From: Actinomycetes bacterium
GTDB lineage: Bacteria > Actinomycetota > Acidimicrobiia > Acidimicrobiales > Microtrichaceae
Assembly (NCBI GenBank): GCA_024222295.1
Contig: JAAEPF010000034.1
Coordinates: forward strand, 248,001-312,000
Reading direction: 5' to 3'
Length of the DNA: 64,000 nt
The notes beneath the pieces are model-generated. The model saw only the letters and a program-made list of their open reading frames with translations. It did no database searches and was not told the origin of the DNA. Both the position numbers and the translations under genes were made by a program. Shown piece after piece: positions 1 through 8,366 of this stretch; position 1 is the first letter of the stretch; the number at the start of each line of letters is the position of its first letter.

Positions 1-1
1 G

Positions 2-748
2 TCCAACTACTCGATGTACGGCCCCGGCTATGGAGAGGGCAGCGACAAGTGCAGCCCTTCGGATGACACTGCTCCCAGCTACCTGTACCGGATAGGCACC
101 GACGACTGGCAGATCGACCAGGTGATCGCAGCGGGTGCGGTCCCGAAGTACGTGGCGGTCACCCCCGATGGCGAGAAGGTCATGGCCACCAACTGGTGCA
201 CATATGACATGACCATCGCGGACACCGAGACGGGGGAAGTCCTCCAGACGCTGGACATCGGCCGCTATCCACGTGGCATCGCGGTGTCGCCCGACTCGTC
301 AAGGGCATACGTGGCCATCATGGGAGGCTCCGAGATCGCAGTCGTCAACCTCGATGACGGTTCACTCAGCTCGTTCAGTGGCGTCGGCCAGGGTCCGCGC
401 CACCTCGTGTTGAGCCCCGATGGTCAGTATCTCTACGCCACCCTCAATGCCGAGGGAAAGGTCGCCAAGATCGACGCCAACACGGGTGAGGTGATCGCCA
501 AGGTCTCAACCGGCAGCCAGCCTCGCTCCATGGACATTTCGAGTGATGGCACTTCGTTGTACGTCGTCAACTACGAGAGTGACAACGTCACGAAGCTGGC
601 AACCGACGACATGTCGACACTGCAGACCGTGCCGGCCGGTCACCACCCGATCGGGATCAGCTACGACCGCTCGACCGGGCGCGTGTGGGTCGCCAACTAC
701 TCGGGTTCGATCGACGTGTGGGACGAAGTCGAGACCCCGGCGGGCTGA
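2..748 (+). CDS. YVTN-type beta-propeller repeat protein, 5'-truncated
   Basis: The reading frame is open from the window edge and ends at a TGA, so only the C-terminal ~248 residues are present. They form repeated ~42-residue blades with the pattern 'P.gi..spDg..vyvan..s..v.viD..tg', for example VSPDSSRAYVAIMGG, LSPDGQYLYATLNAEG and ISSDGTSLYVVNYESD. This is the signature of YVTN/lactonase-like seven-bladed propellers. Such proteins are usually secreted or periplasmic binding or lactonase-like proteins, and the repeat alone does not fix a function. The missing N-terminus would show whether there is a signal peptide or a fused enzymatic domain. It is transcribed towards the acetoacetate-decarboxylase-like gene but separated by ~250 bp. 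Confidence 0.8.
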   Translation, partial: SNYSMYGPGYGEGSDKCSPSDDTAPSYLYRIGTDDWQIDQVIAAGAVPKYVAVTPDGEKVMATNWCTYDMTIADTETGEVLQTLDIGRYPRGIAVSPDSSRAYVAIMGGSEIAVVNLDDGSLSSFSGVGQGPRHLVLSPDGQYLYATLNAEGKVAKIDANTGEVIAKVSTGSQPRSMDISSDGTSLYVVNYESDNVTKLATDDMSTLQTVPAGHHPIGISYDRSTGRVWVANYSGSIDVWDEVETPAG

Positions 749-784
749 CAGGGTCCGTCCCTCACGCTTCGAGCGGGCCTGTCA
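746..784 (+). terminator. Dyad at the end of the beta-propeller gene, possible terminator
   Basis: TGACAGG (746-752, including the stop codon) pairs with CCTGTCA (778-784). The enclosed sequence contains a small CGCT-TCG-AGCG hairpin. There is no T-tract, so intrinsic termination is only a suggestion from position and pairing. Confidence 0.3.
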
Positions 785-997
785 CCATGAACCAGATCGG
801 CGCCCCTTTGCTTGCGGGGTGTCACCGCGGTCGCCGACCACGAGCATTGGCTGGGGTTGCATCCGCACTCCGATCAGCTGGCCGGTCAGCTGGATTGTGC
901 CCTGCGCGTCCACCGTGCTCGCCCGCCGATGGCAGCTCCGCGATACTTGCAGCACAACCGCTGCGCAGGCCCGATGCGCCGGCCGAAGGGGGACAGG
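785..997. other. Intergenic region with no supported gene
   Basis: About 210 bp between the propeller gene and the next ORF. Open frames run through it on both strands, but none has a family-like sequence or a convincing start. It presumably holds the promoter of the acetoacetate-decarboxylase-like gene. I could not pick out clear -10/-35 elements. Confidence 0.4.
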
Positions 998-1702
998 ATG
1001 TCGATGACCGAGAGCAAGCACTGGGGCGAGATCGACGGGGTGTCCATCGACTTCCCGATGGAGGTGACCGACATGAACTCGGCCACGCTCACCTGGTCGG
1101 TTCCCATCGAACCCGCTCGTGCACTCATCCCCGGTGACGGCTTCGAGGTGGCCGACGTGGGCGAAGGCACCGCCATGCTGGTGCTGGCGCTGGTCGACTA
1201 CCGCGAGAACCCTTGGGGCGACTACGACGAGGTCAATTTCGGCATGCTCGTGCACCCCACCGGGCGGCCGGAGGAAATCGGAGCGTTCCAGTGGCGCATG
1301 CCGGTCAACCAGCAGATGACCACGACGGCGGGGCGCGAGGTGCTCGGCCTTCCCAAGACGGTTGAGGAGCTCTCGTTCTCCTACACGGATGACACGGTCA
1401 CGGTTGAGCTGGCGATGGGAGGCGAGCCCACGCTGACCGCCACGTTCCCGCGGCCGGAACCGCTTGGCGAACCCAGCGCCGAAGGCACCCTCACCTACTC
1501 ATACCTCGACGGGGTGCCCACCCTCGTGCCGCTCACCATCGAGCTGCCGACCGGCATGATCGACCCCGCCGATGTCCGCCTCGAGCTGGGGTCGTCGCCG
1601 GCAGCCGACGAATTGCGGAGCCTCGGGTTGCCTAAGTCACCCGACATCGCGATGTGGGGCGAAGGCCTCAAGGGCACCTTTGAGTGGCCCACGCCGGTTT
1701 GA
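998..1702 (+). CDS. Acetoacetate decarboxylase-family protein
   Basis: The 234-residue protein has the length and layout of the acetoacetate decarboxylase (ADC) superfamily. These are beta-rich, lipocalin-like cone folds that decarboxylate or hydrate beta-keto acids in the cytosol. Visible features are an N-terminal strand region ([18 protein letters not shown]), a central '[16 protein letters not shown]' segment typical of ADC-like proteins (G..e..G.PK.....), and a C-terminal strand block. The Schiff-base lysine could be the K of GLPK, but I cannot prove the activity. The start was chosen at ATG 998 because AAGGGGGACAGG precedes it; a longer frame from 812 lacks homologous sequence. ATG 1004 is an alternative. 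The gene ends 13 bp before the ion-channel gene and may be co-transcribed with it. Confidence 0.7.
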   Translation: MSMTESKHWGEIDGVSIDFPMEVTDMNSATLTWSVPIEPARALIPGDGFEVADVGEGTAMLVLALVDYRENPWGDYDEVNFGMLVHPTGRPEEIGAFQWRMPVNQQMTTTAGREVLGLPKTVEELSFSYTDDTVTVELAMGGEPTLTATFPRPEPLGEPSAEGTLTYSYLDGVPTLVPLTIELPTGMIDPADVRLELGSSPAADELRSLGLPKSPDIAMWGEGLKGTFEWPTPV

Positions 1703-1715
1703 TCCGGAGCCGCTG

Positions 1716-2699
1716 ATGTCGGCGGAGAAGGCCTGGCAGCAGTCCCGGGCCGTGATCGACGACCCCGAAGCCGGCGAACAGCTGTCGCACAAGGAACAAC
1801 TGCTCGCGACCTGGGAATCGCGCACGACCCCGTTGATCGTGTTGGCAGCCGTGCTGCCGCTGGTCGGCCAGTTCGCCGAGACACCCACAAAGGACGTCTC
1901 ACCGGTAGTCGAGTGGGCTTGCTGGGCGGTGTTCGCGGTCGACCTGGTGGTGCACGTGGTCCTTCGGCGCCGCTACCTGCTGTCGCGAGACGGGGTCTTC
2001 GACCTGGCGATCGTGGTCATCACGTTCCCCTGGTACCTGGTGACCGGCAACAACGGTTCTGCGGTGCTGGTGGTCGCAAGGCTCGCCCGCCTGGCGAGGA
2101 TCTTCGTGGTGGCCCGCCGGGGTGCCTCGAACCTGAAGAAGCTGATGGAGCGCCTCGGGCGCGTGGCGCTCTACGCCGCGGTGACCGTGGTGGCCGCGGC
2201 GTTCCTGATCGAGCGCATCGAGGGGCCGCCCCAGTTCGGCACCTTCGGTGACTCGTTGTGGTGGGCGATCGTGACGATGACAACTGTGGGCTACGGCGAC
2301 CAGGTGCCAGAGACTGCAGCCGGGCGATTCGTCGGCGCGATCACCATGATCGGCGGCATCGCCGTGCTCGGTGCCCTGGCTGCGAGCCTCACGTCGTTCC
2401 TCGGGCTCGACAGGACGAAGCGAGCGAACGGCAGCGGGTCGGCCTCGGGCAAGCAGGCGGTGCTTGGTGCGGACGGTCCTGTTGCACCATCTGCGCAGGC
2501 CACCGTCGCCCCGCCTGCCGCTGTGACGTCCCATGTGCTCGCCAGGAAGCACGCAGGGCAACAGCAGGGGGCGCCGGCTGACCCGGATGCGGACGCCGCA
2601 ACGGTGGATCTGCGCCGCGAGATGGCCGAGCTTCGCCGTGAAATGGCCGCCCTGCGCCGGGTAATCGAGTCGAATGAGGGTTTTCCGCCAGAAACCTGA
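1716..2699 (+). CDS. Voltage-gated-type potassium channel
   Basis: A 327-residue membrane protein with the K+ selectivity filter TVGYGD near residue 190, preceded by a pore helix ([11 protein letters not shown]) and followed by the S6 helix. Upstream are four hydrophobic segments, and an arginine-rich S4-like stretch ([14 protein letters not shown]) fits the six-TM Kv/KvAP layout. The C-terminal ~90 residues are cytoplasmic, low-complexity, and end in a heptad-rich segment ([16 protein letters not shown]) likely to form a coiled coil and drive tetramerisation. Start ATG 1716 lies 13 bp after the preceding gene; the longer frame from 1572 overlaps that gene and is ignored. The role is K+ flux at the plasma membrane. 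The stop codon lies inside operator 1. Confidence 0.9.
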   Translation: MSAEKAWQQSRAVIDDPEAGEQLSHKEQLLATWESRTTPLIVLAAVLPLVGQFAETPTKDVSPVVEWACWAVFAVDLVVHVVLRRRYLLSRDGVFDLAIVVITFPWYLVTGNNGSAVLVVARLARLARIFVVARRGASNLKKLMERLGRVALYAAVTVVAAAFLIERIEGPPQFGTFGDSLWWAIVTMTTVGYGDQVPETAAGRFVGAITMIGGIAVLGALAASLTSFLGLDRTKRANGSGSASGKQAVLGADGPVAPSAQATVAPPAAVTSHVLARKHAGQQQGAPADPDADAATVDLRREMAELRREMAALRRVIESNEGFPPET

Positions 2700-2716
2700 C
2701 ACGCGTGTCATAAACT
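2696..2716 (+). promoter_or_regulatory. Operator 1 of the CTGACRCNNGYGTCAG family with -10, P450 promoter
   Basis: A perfect 14-bp palindrome TGACACGCGTGTCA (2697-2710), with a C before it, overlaps the stop codon of the channel gene. A -10-like TAAACT (2711-2716) follows immediately, ~25 bp before the P450 start, so a bound repressor would cover the -35/-10 spacer. One of ten copies in this window. Confidence 0.75.
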
Positions 2717-2741
2717 GAGGGTCTCACGGTGGAGGTGACCG

Positions 2742-3953
2742 GTGGACCCAACGGGCGCTGTCAACACAGACACGGGCGAGGCAAACCCTTACCTGCCCGA
2801 GGTAGCCGCAGATCCGCGGTCGTTCTACGAGGCTCTGCGCACCGGCTGCCCCGTTGCCTCCTTCGAAGGTTTCGGCAAGGGCACGTGGATCGTGAGCCGA
2901 TTCGAAGACGTCCGCTACGTGCTTCGTCACCCTGAGATCTTCAGCAGTGACATCGTGGCGGTCGACATCGGCCAGGACCGCCCGCTGATTCCGCTGCAGG
3001 TGGACCCGCCGCACCACGCCAAGTACCGCAGGGTCATCGACCCCACCCTTGGTCCGAACGAGATCTCGCCGCTCGAGACCGAGGTCCGCAAGCTGGTCAA
3101 CGAACTGATCGACGAGTTCATAGACCGCGGTGAGGTCGACGCGCACGCCGACTTCACCGTGCCGCTTCCCTGCACCGTGTTCCTGCAGCTCTGCGGGCTC
3201 CCACTCGAGCACCTCGAGCAGTTCCTGCAGTGGAAGGATGGCATCATCCGTCCTGGCACCGACGACGTGGAAGAGGCTGCCCGCATCCGCAAGGAGACCG
3301 GCGCCGCCATGTATGCCTACTTCGAGCAGGCGCTCGACGAGCGCGAGGGCCAGGAGGGCGATGATCTGCTCAGCCGGTTCTTCACGTCCGAGGTGGATGG
3401 TCGCAGGATGTCCCGCGAGGAGATGCTCGACATCTGCTACCTGTTCATCCTCGGTGGACTCGACACGGTCACTTCCACCCTCGACTGCTCACTCGCCTAC
3501 CTGGCCGAGTACCCCGAGCACCGCCAGGCGTTGTCCGATGACCCCACCCTCGTGCCCGCCGCGGTGGAGGAGCTGCTACGCCTCCACACACCGGTGATGC
3601 AGGTGTTGCGTGCCGTCGCCCAGCCGACCGAACTGCACGGAGTGAAGATGGAGCCGGGCGACACAGTGATGGTGATGCTCGGCGCAGCCGACACCGACCC
3701 CGGCGAGTTCGGCCTCGAGGCAGATGAGTACGACGTATACCGCGAGGCCAACCGTCACCTGGCGTTCGGCGGTGGCCCGCACCGCTGCCTCGGGTCACAC
3801 CTCGCGCGTTTCGAGTTGCGAATAGCCCTCGAGGAGTGGCATCGCAGGATCGCCGACTACTCGGTGAAGCCGGGCGCCACCCTTGACTACTCGCCGGGCA
3901 TCCGGGAGATCGCCGAGTTCCCGCTCGTGTTCACGGCGTCGGGGCAGGGCTGA
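2742..3953 (+). CDS. Cytochrome P450
   Basis: A 403-residue class I bacterial P450 (heme-thiolate monooxygenase, soluble). Hallmarks are all present: the I-helix [11 protein letters not shown] with the acid-alcohol pair, the K-helix EELLR (ExxR), and the heme-ligand loop [15 protein letters not shown] with the cysteine ligand near residue 350. The GTG start at 2742 follows GGAGG at 2731. Seven bases downstream lies a [3Fe-4S] ferredoxin, the usual electron donor, so the two form an operon. The operator just upstream ties it to the acyl-CoA catabolic genes; hydroxylation of a terpenoid, steroid or alkyl substrate to start degradation is a reasonable inference. No ferredoxin reductase is nearby. 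Confidence 0.95.
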   Translation: MDPTGAVNTDTGEANPYLPEVAADPRSFYEALRTGCPVASFEGFGKGTWIVSRFEDVRYVLRHPEIFSSDIVAVDIGQDRPLIPLQVDPPHHAKYRRVIDPTLGPNEISPLETEVRKLVNELIDEFIDRGEVDAHADFTVPLPCTVFLQLCGLPLEHLEQFLQWKDGIIRPGTDDVEEAARIRKETGAAMYAYFEQALDEREGQEGDDLLSRFFTSEVDGRRMSREEMLDICYLFILGGLDTVTSTLDCSLAYLAEYPEHRQALSDDPTLVPAAVEELLRLHTPVMQVLRAVAQPTELHGVKMEPGDTVMVMLGAADTDPGEFGLEADEYDVYREANRHLAFGGGPHRCLGSHLARFELRIALEEWHRRIADYSVKPGATLDYSPGIREIAEFPLVFTASGQG

Positions 3954-3960
3954 CGCGGGC

Positions 3961-4152
3961 ATGAGGATCGTGCTCGACGTCGAATCCTGCACGGGTCACG
4001 GCCGTTGTTACGCACTGGCGCCCGCGGTGTTCGCTCCCGACGACATGGGCCACTGCGAAGTGGTGACCCCAGAGCCCACTTCGGAGCAGGAAGAGCTCGC
4101 GAGGGCAGCAGTCGCGACGTGTCCGGAGGATGCGCTCGGCATCGAGGAGTAG
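3961..4152 (+). CDS. [3Fe-4S]-type ferredoxin for the P450
   Basis: A 63-residue ferredoxin with the CTGHGRC...ATCPEDAL arrangement. The first loop has only C-x5-C spacing with GHG between the cysteines, and the last cysteine is followed by Pro. This is the motif of 3Fe-4S (or P450-partner) ferredoxins of actinobacteria, where the second cluster cysteine is replaced. It would pass electrons to the P450 encoded 7 bp upstream. ATG 3961 was chosen because it directly follows the P450 stop and yields the normal size; the longer frame from 3883 is an artefact overlapping the P450. Confidence 0.92.
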   Translation: MRIVLDVESCTGHGRCYALAPAVFAPDDMGHCEVVTPEPTSEQEELARAAVATCPEDALGIEE

Positions 4153-4159
4153 CGGCGGA

Positions 4160-4957
4160 TCAGCGGCCGCGGAACTCGGGCGGTCGTTTCTCGCGGAACG
4201 CGGTCATGCCCTCCACGAGGTCGGATGACGCCGTTGCCAAGGCCTGGAAGTGCCCTTCCAACTCGAGGCTGTGCGCAAGGTCGGTCTCCATGGACCGGTT
4301 GAGCAACGACTTCGACATCCCGAGTGACCGGGTGGGCCCACCCGCGAGCTCGCTCGCCAGTTGTCCAGCCTCGGCTGCCATCTCCACCGGGTCGGCCACA
4401 TGGCGGTACGCGATGCCTTCGTGCACGGCATCAGGCCCGACGATCCCGTCGCCGAGCATCACGAGCTGCTTCGCTCGCACGAGACCGACGAGGCGCGGCA
4501 GCAGGTAGGCGCCACCGGCGTCGACCACGAGTCCCCACCGGGCGAAGCTCCAGCGGAACTCCGCGGCGTCGCACACGAACACGAAGTCACACGCCAGCGC
4601 GAGGTGGGCACCCGGACCGATTGCCGGGCCCTGGACCGCTGCAACCGTTGGCTTGTCGAGTTCCCACAGGCCGCGGATGAAGGCCTGCACGCCCGCATGC
4701 AGGGTCTGCGAGGTGGACCGGGGATCGAAGTCGGCGTTGCCCGCCTGGGCGACGGTGGAATCGCGCAGGTCCATGCCCGAGCAGAACGCGTCGCCGGTAG
4801 CAGTCACCAGCACGCAGCGAACCGCATCGTCGGCCCGGCTGGCCCGTACCGCATCGAGAAGGTCGTCGCGCATCTCCGGCGTGAGGGCGTTGGCCGCGTC
4901 GGGCCGGTCGAGTGTGATGTGGCCGACGCCGTCGTCGGTGACCTCGAAGCGGAGCAT
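4160..4957 (-). CDS. Enoyl-CoA hydratase/isomerase family protein
   Basis: A 265-residue crotonase-fold protein. Motifs: N-terminal ITLDRPDAANALTPEM, the first oxyanion-hole loop AFCSGMDL, and the second loop QGPAIGPGAHLALACD, followed by GLVVDAGGAYLLPRLVG. Crotonases hydrate or isomerise enoyl-CoA thioesters in beta-oxidation. The acidic residues at the usual Glu positions are not both evident, so isomerase or another crotonase chemistry is possible. It is the last gene of a minus-strand operon (fusion protein, thiolase, this gene) transcribed from operator 2, 31 bp behind the thiolase gene. Confidence 0.88.
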   Translation of the reverse strand: MLRFEVTDDGVGHITLDRPDAANALTPEMRDDLLDAVRASRADDAVRCVLVTATGDAFCSGMDLRDSTVAQAGNADFDPRSTSQTLHAGVQAFIRGLWELDKPTVAAVQGPAIGPGAHLALACDFVFVCDAAEFRWSFARWGLVVDAGGAYLLPRLVGLVRAKQLVMLGDGIVGPDAVHEGIAYRHVADPVEMAAEAGQLASELAGGPTRSLGMSKSLLNRSMETDLAHSLELEGHFQALATASSDLVEGMTAFREKRPPEFRGR

Positions 4958-4988
4958 TTGGTCCTGCCTGTGAGTGGGTGATCTGTTG

Positions 4989-6164
4989 CTACTCGTTGGT
5001 GGTGAGGACGTTCACGACCGATACGCCGCTTCCGCGGCCGCCCACGTTGTGCTGCAGGGCGAAACCGTTGTGCACCTTCACCTGTCGCTCGTCGGCCTGT
5101 CCGCGTAGTTGCCACCAGCACTCGGTGAGCTGGGCGATCCCCGTTGCGCCGATCGGATGGCCCTTGGCGAGCAGGCCGCCCGACGGGTTCACTGGGATCC
5201 TTCCGGTGAGCGATGTTTCGCCCTCGGCCGATGCGATGCCGCCCTTGCCCTTCTCGAAGAAGCCGAGGTCCTCGATGTCGAGGATCTCGGTGATCGTGAA
5301 GCAGTCATGCACCTCGGCCACGTCGATGTCGGCCGGGCCGATACCGGCCATCTCATAAGCGCGCCCCGACGCCTCGACCGTGGCAGTCAGCCCGACGTAG
5401 CCGGACTTCTCATGCAGGTAGGGGTGGTCGGTGGCCACGCCGAATCCGGCGACGTGCACCGGAGCGGCGGTGTGGTCGCGGGCCTTCTCGGGCGTGGTGA
5501 GGATCACAGCCGCGGCCCCGTCGGTCTGCGGGCAGCAGTCGAGCAGGCCGAGCGGGCTGCACACCGGCGCAGCTTCGACCACCTGCTCCACGGTCACCTC
5601 GTACTGGAAGTGGGCGTAGGGATCGAGGCATCCGTTGTGGTGGTTCTTGACCGCCACCGACGCCAGCATCTCCTTGGTGGTGCCGAAGTCGTGCATGTGG
5701 CGGGTGGCGAACGGCGCGAACAGCACAGGTGCCGACTCACCGCGCGTGTACACAGGGTGGCCACCGGCAGCGCGGGCGAGCAGCCCCTCTTCGGAGGACT
5801 TGTCGCGCATCTTCTCCACACCGATGACCAATACCGTGTCGTAGGCGCCGGACGCCACGGCCATCGCGCCCACCCGGAAGGCGTCGCTTCCCGAAGGACA
5901 CGCGTTCTCGATGCGCGTACACGCCACGCCGTTGAGCCCGATCGCGCTGGGCACGGTGTTGCCACCGATACCCTCCTGGCCCCAGAGCGTGCCCCGCTGC
6001 GTTGCCACGAATACGGCGTCGATGTCGGAGGTGTCGAACCCGTTGTCCACCGACGCCACTGCGGCGTCGAAGGCGCCGCGGGCCATCTGCTCGTAGGATT
6101 GGTCGAACAGTTCGCCCATCTTGATGAGCCCGGCTCCCACGATGGATGCACGGTTCCAGGTCAT
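4989..6164 (-). CDS. SCP2-type thiolase (acetyl-CoA C-acyltransferase)
   Basis: A 391-residue thiolase of the sterol-carrier-protein-x class with a full catalytic set: nucleophile Cys in IENACPSGSDAF, HDCF, and GHPIGATG with the catalytic His. It should cleave 3-ketoacyl-CoA or condense two acyl-CoAs. The start was set at ATG 6164, whose ATGA overlaps the stop of the upstream fusion gene and is preceded by GGAAGGTGG; a start 15 bp further upstream would only add residues inside that gene. The 4-bp overlap suggests translational coupling and a physical complex with the OB-fold fusion protein. See the findings for the resemblance to the archaeal thiolase/HMG-CoA synthase/DUF35 complex. Confidence 0.92.
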   Translation of the reverse strand: MTWNRASIVGAGLIKMGELFDQSYEQMARGAFDAAVASVDNGFDTSDIDAVFVATQRGTLWGQEGIGGNTVPSAIGLNGVACTRIENACPSGSDAFRVGAMAVASGAYDTVLVIGVEKMRDKSSEEGLLARAAGGHPVYTRGESAPVLFAPFATRHMHDFGTTKEMLASVAVKNHHNGCLDPYAHFQYEVTVEQVVEAAPVCSPLGLLDCCPQTDGAAAVILTTPEKARDHTAAPVHVAGFGVATDHPYLHEKSGYVGLTATVEASGRAYEMAGIGPADIDVAEVHDCFTITEILDIEDLGFFEKGKGGIASAEGETSLTGRIPVNPSGGLLAKGHPIGATGIAQLTECWWQLRGQADERQVKVHNGFALQHNVGGRGSGVSVVNVLTTNE

Positions 6165-7576
6165 GTCGCCACCTTCCATCCGTAGACGGGCACGCCGCGC
6201 TCGATCGTGTAGCGCCGTAGAACCAGCTCAACGGGCATTCCCACCTCGAGAGCCGAGCCGTCGTCCGACCCCTGCAGTTGCACCCGCGATCCGTCGTCGA
6301 GGTCGACGACGACGAGTGGCAGCGGAGCCTCGAAGGGTGCGGGCATCGTCTGGTTGACCACAAAGGTCTGGACCGTACCGTGGTGGGGCAGCTCTGCCAC
6401 GTCGAACTTGTCGCCGCCACAGCCCGGACAGCTCGGATGAGCCGAGGGCGGCAAGTTGACAACGCCGCAGTTCACGCAGCGCGCGCCGAGGAGCCCCAGC
6501 ACCTCGCGCAGGTCACGCACGAACATCGCGGAGCCCGGCGGGATCGCCATCTCGACCGACTCCCCAGTCGCCTCGAGCTGACCGCGGGACCTGAGCACCC
6601 TGGCGTAGTCGGCCGGCATGCCCTCCGCGAGCAGGTCGCCGAGCGCTTCCGGGGCGCCCGGGACGGGCTCGTCCACGGCCAGGCCCAGTGCGGTGGCTCG
6701 TCCACCACCCCAGGCCAGAAGTGCCGCCGGGCCCGATTCCCCCAGCGCGGCAACCAGTCCGGCCAGGGGAGCGGCGGCGCCGAGGTCCCCGAGGTGGGTG
6801 CGGACTGCGGCCGACACCGGGTCGCCCAGCTTGAGCTTGCGAGACAGCCCCTTGGCGAGGCGACCGTCGGGGTCGGCGAGCGACCACCGAGTGTCGGGAT
6901 GCATGCCGAGCGCCCCGATCACGTCGGCGGCGAGCGGCATGAAGGCTTCTTCGCGTACGAGGCGGCTGTCGTAGGTATCGCGCGTCTCGGTCTCGTCGTC
7001 GCCGCGGTAGCGGTCGAGCAGCGGCTCGAAGCGTGACGCGACTGAGTCAAGTCGTGCGCCTGCACCGTCACGCCTCAGTACGAGGGCGACCGCGCCGGCA
7101 CCTGCTGCCGTCTCGTGGCCTGAACCGAGCGCGGGGCGCAGGGCCTCGGAAGCCACGACGAGTGCCGTACGGACGCGGCCTGCAGCCACTGCGTCGGCTG
7201 CCGCCAGGAGGGCGTCGACCCCAGAGTGTGGAGAGCCGGCGATCGCTGTGCCGTCGGTGGATGTGTCGAGTCGCAGTGACGCAGCAAGAGTGGACCAACT
7301 CGGCCCCTCTGCGAACGGCAGTCGCGAGGTGCCCCACCAGAGGCCGTCTATCGATCCGGGTCCCACACCGGCTGCGCCCAGTGCCCGAGAAGCCGCGGAC
7401 GCAGCCAGAGTGAGCGTGTCCTCGTCGGACCTGCATGCCGCAACCTGGCCACGGCCGCCAGTGCGGCCCCATGCCGAGTTGATGGCGGACACGGCGAGGC
7501 GAAGTGCCGGTGCGGCCGCACCGACTGACACCAATTCCGCGTCGAGTCCCCTGGGAGTCAGGATTCTGTCAGCCAT
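6161..7576 (-). CDS. HMG-CoA synthase/KAS III-like domain fused to a C-terminal Zn-ribbon OB-fold (DUF35)
   Basis: This 471-residue protein joins two modules. Residues ~1-345 look like a degenerate HMG-CoA synthase or 3-ketoacyl-ACP synthase III fold (ASRALGAAGVGPGSIDGLWWG; GVDALLAAADAVAAGRVRTALVVASE). Residues ~365-471 are a DUF35 module with a zinc ribbon (CVNCG...CPGCGG) and an OB-fold. Where HMG-CoA synthases carry the nucleophilic Cys before 'xAGTxAL', this protein reads SPHSGVDAL, with no cysteine. The condensing activity is therefore probably lost and the module may be a scaffold or CoA-binding partner of the overlapping thiolase. ATG 7576 is supported by a -10 six bases upstream. Confidence 0.8.
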   Translation of the reverse strand: MADRILTPRGLDAELVSVGAAAPALRLAVSAINSAWGRTGGRGQVAACRSDEDTLTLAASAASRALGAAGVGPGSIDGLWWGTSRLPFAEGPSWSTLAASLRLDTSTDGTAIAGSPHSGVDALLAAADAVAAGRVRTALVVASEALRPALGSGHETAAGAGAVALVLRRDGAGARLDSVASRFEPLLDRYRGDDETETRDTYDSRLVREEAFMPLAADVIGALGMHPDTRWSLADPDGRLAKGLSRKLKLGDPVSAAVRTHLGDLGAAAPLAGLVAALGESGPAALLAWGGGRATALGLAVDEPVPGAPEALGDLLAEGMPADYARVLRSRGQLEATGESVEMAIPPGSAMFVRDLREVLGLLGARCVNCGVVNLPPSAHPSCPGCGGDKFDVAELPHHGTVQTFVVNQTMPAPFEAPLPLVVVDLDDGSRVQLQGSDDGSALEVGMPVELVLRRYTIERGVPVYGWKVAT

Positions 7577-7582
7577 GGCCGC

Positions 7583-7605
7583 ACCATAGCTGACACGCGT
7601 GTCAG
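7583..7605 (-). promoter_or_regulatory. Operator 2 with leaderless promoter of the fusion/thiolase operon
   Basis: Perfect palindrome CTGACACGCGTGTCAG (7590-7605). One base further on, the minus strand reads TATGGT (7588-7583), a -10-like hexamer 6 nt before the ATG at 7576. The operator therefore lies just upstream of the -10, and the mRNA is predicted to begin at or next to the start codon. Confidence 0.75.
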
Positions 7606-7636
7606 TTGACCCGGCTGGCGTGCACCGGGCGCGTGG

Positions 7637-8308
7637 TCAGCAGTCGGGGTCCTGCCAGATCCGGTCTTCGTTGCAGATTCCGTCCACGGGATCCGAGTTG
7701 TATTCGTCGGACAGCGAGTCGCCGAGGATGAACACCGAGACGACGACCACGGCCCCCGCCAAGACTCCCAGGGCTCCTGTGATGATGCCTGCCAGTGCCA
7801 TGCCGGCCCCGTTGCCGGCCATCTCGTTGGCCTTGTTGCGACCGATGAAGCCGAGGACCACGGCGACGATGCCGAACACCATCCCGACGAAGCATGCCCA
7901 GAACAGCAACACGCTCAGGATGCCGCAGACGAGCGCGCCCACGGCCAGCCCGTTGGTCTGCGAGCCCTGCACCGGGGCGGCGCCATACGCAGCGGCACCA
8001 GGCATCCCCGGCGGCGCAGCTGGTGGTGGCACGGAACCAGGTTGCTGGTAGCCCCCCGGCGGCGGCGGTTGGGCACCGGGAGGAGGTGGTGGTGCTCCCG
8101 GGGGCGGTGGCGGTGCTCCCGGGGGTGGTGGTCCTCCCGGGGGTGGTGGTCCTCCCGGGGGTGGTGGTGCTCCCGGGGGTGGTGGTGCTCCCGGGGGTGG
8201 TGGTGCTCCCGGGGGTGGTGGTGCTCCCGGGGGCGGGCCGACCGGCGGCTGTGAGGGGGTGGTCGGTTCCCCTGGCGGATCGCTGTCGGGAGGTGGGAAG
8301 TCGGACAT
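7637..8308 (-). CDS. DUF4190-like membrane protein with proline-rich N-terminal repeats
   Basis: A 223-residue protein. Residues ~1-105 are Pro/Gly-rich, with about eight copies of a six-residue unit PPPPGA/PPPPGG. Then come two strongly hydrophobic segments (AVGALVCGILSVLLFWACFVG; MALAGIITGALGVLAGAVVVVS) separated by GFIGRNKANEM, the layout of DUF4190 proteins common in actinobacteria. A short tail contains cysteines (GICNEDRIWQDPDC). The function is unknown. The Pro-rich part probably sits on the cytoplasmic face as a flexible or interaction region. GGGGAC before the ATG is a fair ribosome-binding site. It is not evidently part of either flanking thiolase operon. Confidence 0.8.
   Translation of the reverse strand: MSDFPPPDSDPPGEPTTPSQPPVGPPPGAPPPPGAPPPPGAPPPPGAPPPPGGPPPPGGPPPPGAPPPPPGAPPPPPGAQPPPPGGYQQPGSVPPPAAPPGMPGAAAYGAAPVQGSQTNGLAVGALVCGILSVLLFWACFVGMVFGIVAVVLGFIGRNKANEMAGNGAGMALAGIITGALGVLAGAVVVVSVFILGDSLSDEYNSDPVDGICNEDRIWQDPDC
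8083..8240. repeat. 18-bp tandem repeat inside the DUF4190-like gene
   Basis: About eight imperfect copies of TCCCGGGGGTGGTGGTGC (plus strand) encode the PPPPGA/PPPPGG repeats. The inner copies are almost identical, while the outer ones carry silent or single-base differences. Such arrays change copy number by slippage, so length polymorphism between strains is expected. It is coding sequence, not a CRISPR. Confidence 0.85.
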
Positions 8309-8366
8309 GGCTGTCCCCGGTTCGTCGGTTGGACACGGACTCTGTCCGCGCCGTCACCGCGAAACG

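Noticed and set aside
8083-8240. Possible CRISPR or satellite array
   Set aside because: 18-bp units without spacers inside a coding region; they encode PPPPG repeats.
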